DNA of 8,567 nucleotides from NCBI GenBank assembly GCA_031282925.1, contig JAITCT010000312.1:1-8567 (forward strand). Direction: 5' to 3'. A program made the translations under genes and the position numbers. The stretch comes from Dysgonamonadaceae bacterium (lineage in GTDB: Bacteria > Bacteroidota > Bacteroidia > Bacteroidales > Azobacteroidaceae). The notes under the pieces are model-generated. The model was not told where the DNA came from. It ran no database searches and saw only the letters and a program-made list of their open reading frames with translations. Below, in pieces: positions 6,107 through 8,567 of the stretch (position 1 is the stretch's first letter; each line of letters starts with the position of its first letter).

Positions 6107-6724
6107 ATGCAAAAATTAACAACGGACAAAATCAGGCGAATCGCCGCATCTCTCAAACCCTTCCGGGGAGTTTTATACTTTCTGGGTCTTCTTTTTTTCT
6201 TCCATTTTTCATGGAAAATAGCCATCGACGGAGATATGGAAGGAGACAGCATATACTTTTTCGGAAAAGACATTACCCCTGCATGGTTTCATGCCGCCTG
6301 CTTATGGTTGACATCGGCCGCTGCATGGTTCATACGCCTGTTGCCCGGAACGCAAGACCTCGTCGGAGAGCCGGTTGCACTATATTTTCCCGGCGGGGGA
6401 ATCAGGATACTTATTGTTTGGGGTTGCACCGGCATTAAACAAATGCTCATTTTTGCCGGCGTCATCCTGTTTTACCGGGGACCTTTCCTGAAAAAATTAT
6501 GGTATATCCCCTTGGGCTGTGCTGTCCTGACCATCTACAATGTGATACGTATCGGCCTGATTGCCGTGTTCACCCGCGGATATCCCGAACGGTTCGATTC
6601 CTTGCACGACGGAATATTCCGGTATATTTACTACACTGTCGTTTTCCTGCTCTGGGTTTATTGGGAAGAAGTAATCGTAAGAAAAGCAACCGTAAAAACC
6701 CGTAAAAACAAACAAAACGCATGA
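6107..6724 (+). CDS. Exosortase/archaeosortase family membrane protein
   Basis: This 205-residue polytopic membrane protein has the Cys-Arg-His triad of the exosortase/archaeosortase superfamily, membrane transpeptidase-like enzymes that process C-terminal sorting signals. Cys107 lies in VWGCTGIKQ, Arg148 in IYNVIRIGLI (with the usual preceding Asn145) and His167 in SLHDGIF. Hydrophobic segments cover about 22-36, 60-78, 97-123, 131-155 and 172-187; the C-terminus is a short basic tail (VRKATVKTRKNKQNA). It is shorter than proteobacterial EpsH-type exosortases and closer in size to the compact Bacteroidota forms; I cannot assign a named subtype such as XrtF or XrtN. ATG 6107 is preferred over an upstream TTG at 6077, which falls within a promoter-like element. 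Its stop overlaps the aminopeptidase P start. No sorting-signal substrate is visible in the window, so its target is unknown and may be encoded elsewhere. Confidence 0.85.
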   Translation: MQKLTTDKIRRIAASLKPFRGVLYFLGLLFFFHFSWKIAIDGDMEGDSIYFFGKDITPAWFHAACLWLTSAAAWFIRLLPGTQDLVGEPVALYFPGGGIRILIVWGCTGIKQMLIFAGVILFYRGPFLKKLWYIPLGCAVLTIYNVIRIGLIAVFTRGYPERFDSLHDGIFRYIYYTVVFLLWVYWEEVIVRKATVKTRKNKQNA

Positions 6725-8544
6725 AAAACGTAACAGAGAAAATGCAAGCCTTGCGGGCATTGATGCAGGCCGAAAACATAAAAGCCTGCATCATTCCTTC
6801 CACCGACCCGCATATCAGCGAATATCCGCCCGCACACTGGAAAACCCGCGAGTGGCTATCCGGTTTCACAGGCTCGGCGGGAACCGTTGCCGTTACGCTC
6901 GAAAAAGCCGGCTTGTGGACTGATTCCCGCTATTTCCTTCAAGCGGAAAAGCAATTGAAGAACTCCGGCATCGAACTGTTTAAAACAGGTTTGCCCCGGA
7001 CGCCCACCCTCTTTGACCGGCTGGCCTCGGAATTATCGCCCGGAGACTGCATCGGCGTTGAAGGCGCTGTTTTTGCAGCTTCGGAAGCGCAATCATTCAT
7101 GGAAAACCTCTCAAAAAAAGGACTGAAAATTCGCACCGACTTCGCACCCTGTTCGCTCATTTGGGAAGACCGCCCTGCTCTGCCCGATTGTCCCGCATTC
7201 GTTTTACCGGAACGCTTTGCGGGAAAATCCTGCCGCGAAAAAATAAAAGAAGTAAGGGAAGCGCTGAAGAAAAACAATGCGGATGCAACCATTCTCGCCG
7301 CTTTGGATTCAATTGCCTGGCTGTTCAATATCCGGGGAAACGACGTTGCCTGCAACCTCGTTTGCCTGAGTTATGCCGCTGTTTCCGAAACGGAAACCGT
7401 CCTTTTCATCCAACCGGAGAAAATAACGGAAGAAGTGGCCGGTTACCTTCATTCTCAAGGCGTTGCAGTTGCCGGTTACGACCAAATAACCGGCTACATT
7501 CAATCCTTCGCCTTTCGCTCTTCGCCCTTTGCCGTTCTGGTAGCGCCTTCCAAAATCAATTACGCCCTCTATTCCGCTATTCCCGGCAACTGCATCAAAA
7601 TCGAAATGCCGGTTCATCCGGTTGACGCCTTGAAAAGCATTAAAAACGAAACGGAAATCGCAGGAATCCGCAATGCCATGCAAAAAGACGGCGTTGCAAT
7701 GGTAAAATTCCTGGCGGATTTGGAAAAGACGCTGGCTTCGGGAGAAAAAATCAGCGAAATGACAATTGCGGAAAAACTCCGGCACTACCGCAGCGAACAG
7801 GAATATTACGCGGGCGAAAGTTTCGGAACCATTGCCGGATACGGTCCCCACGGCGCTATTGTCCATTACGAAGCCAACGCGGAAAGCAATGCGGAAATCC
7901 TTCCGGAAGGACTTTTGCTCATCGACTCCGGCGCACAGTATTTCGACGGAACAACCGACCTCACGCGCACCCTGGCGCTCGGCGCCGTTTCCGACGATAT
8001 GAAAAAAGATTATACGGCTATCCTGAAAGGACTTATTGCACTGTCAACCGCATGTTTCCCGCGGGGAACCGCCGGTATGCAATTAGATGTCCTTGCCCGG
8101 CAATTCCTCTGGCAAAACGGAACAAACTACCTGCACGGGACAGGCCACGGCGTCGGCCATTTCCTCAACGTACACGAAGGCCCGCAAAGCATCCGGACAA
8201 ATTACAATCCCGCAGTCATCGAATTGGGAATGGTTACTTCCTGCGAACCGGGAATTTACCGTAGCGGGAAATACGGCGTCCGCATCGAAAACCTGTTGCT
8301 TACGGTAGCTCGCCAAACCACTGATTCCGGTGAATTTTACACTTTCGAGACTTTAACGCTTTGCCCCATTGATTTGAAATTAATTGATTTCTCGCTGATG
8401 AGTCAATCCGAAACGGACTGGTTAAACAATTATCACCGGAAAGTTTACGAACAGTTGTCGCCTTTCCTTTCGGAAGAAGAGAAAAACCGGTTGAAAAAAG
8501 CGACCGGTTTACAGGGATATAAAAAAATTTGCAGAAAGGATTAA
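6721..8544 (+). CDS. pepP: Xaa-Pro aminopeptidase (aminopeptidase P, M24B)
   Basis: This 607-residue cytosolic dinuclear-metal peptidase removes N-terminal residues that precede proline. It has the long three-domain layout of eukaryotic XPNPEP1 and many Bacteroidota enzymes, not the ~440-residue E. coli PepP layout. A creatinase-like N-terminal domain (about 8-145, with SEYPPAHWKTREWLSGFTG at 33-51) is followed by a second creatinase-like domain (about 155-305). The catalytic pita-bread domain (about 315-535) and a C-terminal M24 extension (about 545-604, starting CPIDLKLID) complete it. Metal ligands are Asp402 (LLIDSGAQY), Asp413 (TTDLTRT), His476 (HGTGHGVGH), Glu509 (CEPGIY) and Glu523 (VRIENLL); His382 (IVHYEA) and His485 (NVHEGPQ) match the proton-shuttle and substrate-binding histidines. 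The ATG overlaps the preceding stop as ATGA, indicating translational coupling to the exosortase-like gene. No signal peptide is seen. The symbol is by function; the family also uses the name XPNPEP. Confidence 0.95.
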   Translation: MKNVTEKMQALRALMQAENIKACIIPSTDPHISEYPPAHWKTREWLSGFTGSAGTVAVTLEKAGLWTDSRYFLQAEKQLKNSGIELFKTGLPRTPTLFDRLASELSPGDCIGVEGAVFAASEAQSFMENLSKKGLKIRTDFAPCSLIWEDRPALPDCPAFVLPERFAGKSCREKIKEVREALKKNNADATILAALDSIAWLFNIRGNDVACNLVCLSYAAVSETETVLFIQPEKITEEVAGYLHSQGVAVAGYDQITGYIQSFAFRSSPFAVLVAPSKINYALYSAIPGNCIKIEMPVHPVDALKSIKNETEIAGIRNAMQKDGVAMVKFLADLEKTLASGEKISEMTIAEKLRHYRSEQEYYAGESFGTIAGYGPHGAIVHYEANAESNAEILPEGLLLIDSGAQYFDGTTDLTRTLALGAVSDDMKKDYTAILKGLIALSTACFPRGTAGMQLDVLARQFLWQNGTNYLHGTGHGVGHFLNVHEGPQSIRTNYNPAVIELGMVTSCEPGIYRSGKYGVRIENLLLTVARQTTDSGEFYTFETLTLCPIDLKLIDFSLMSQSETDWLNNYHRKVYEQLSPFLSEEEKNRLKKATGLQGYKKICRKD

Positions 8545-8545
8545 G

Positions 8546-8567
8546 ATGAACGCATTTTTCTCAAACA
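8546..8567 (+). CDS. Possible start of a further gene in the operon (partial)
   Basis: An ATG one base after the aminopeptidase stop opens a frame reading MNAFFSN to the window edge. A purine-rich AGAAAGGA at 8533-8540 sits five bases upstream and could serve as a ribosome binding site. Only seven codons are visible, so the product cannot be named. If real, it would be the third gene of the exosortase-like/aminopeptidase transcript. Confidence 0.35.

Overview
The window looks like chromosomal DNA from a member of the Bacteroidota, most likely the order Bacteroidales. Three things suggest this. The proteins most resemble Bacteroidales versions of their families (a long three-domain aminopeptidase P, a PepD-type M20 dipeptidase, and a histidine kinase with an HQLGTP H-box). 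Start codons mostly lack a Shine-Dalgarno sequence and sit behind AT-rich leaders. The one clear divergent promoter region carries two perfect matches to the Bacteroides -7 consensus TAnnTTTG. The assignment is inferred from memory of these families, not from a database search.

Left edge (1-427). The first ~130 bases read in one frame as the N-terminal part of a Uma2-family (DUF820) nuclease-like protein. The frame runs into a repeat cluster and stops. The cluster has two parts: a 135-bp MITE/REP-like element built of four hairpins in a larger inverted repeat (124-258), and four and a half copies of a 23-bp tandem repeat (260-360). No intact gene lies here. The inner hairpins look like a bidirectional terminator between the plus-strand remnant and the minus-strand genes to the right.

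Minus-strand block (428-5881). Read in the direction of transcription the order is: an LPG-synthase-TM/UPF0104 flippase-like membrane protein; an 8-bp repeat array that supplies the gene's last codons and stop; an M20 Xaa-His-type dipeptidase (pepD); the 16S rRNA dimethyltransferase RsmA; an exonuclease III-type AP endonuclease; and a membrane sensor histidine kinase with no response regulator beside it. Gaps of 12 to about 110 bp allow one long transcript or a few short ones. These are mostly housekeeping functions: peptide turnover, ribosome maturation and DNA repair.

Divergent region and plus-strand block (5882-8567). A 225-bp intergenic region carries back-to-back promoter-like elements. 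To its right lies a small polytopic membrane protein with the Cys/Arg/His triad of the exosortase/archaeosortase family. Its stop codon overlaps the start of a full-length aminopeptidase P (ATGA overlap, so probably translationally coupled). A further reading frame starts one base after the aminopeptidase and leaves the window.

The least ordinary items are the exosortase-like protein coupled to a cytosolic aminopeptidase with no sorting substrate in view, the compensatory base-pair change in the nested palindromic element, the apparent break of the Uma2 gene at that element, and the 8-bp repeat array that has become the 3' end of a gene. I see no CRISPR array, tRNA, rRNA, transposase or complete defence system.
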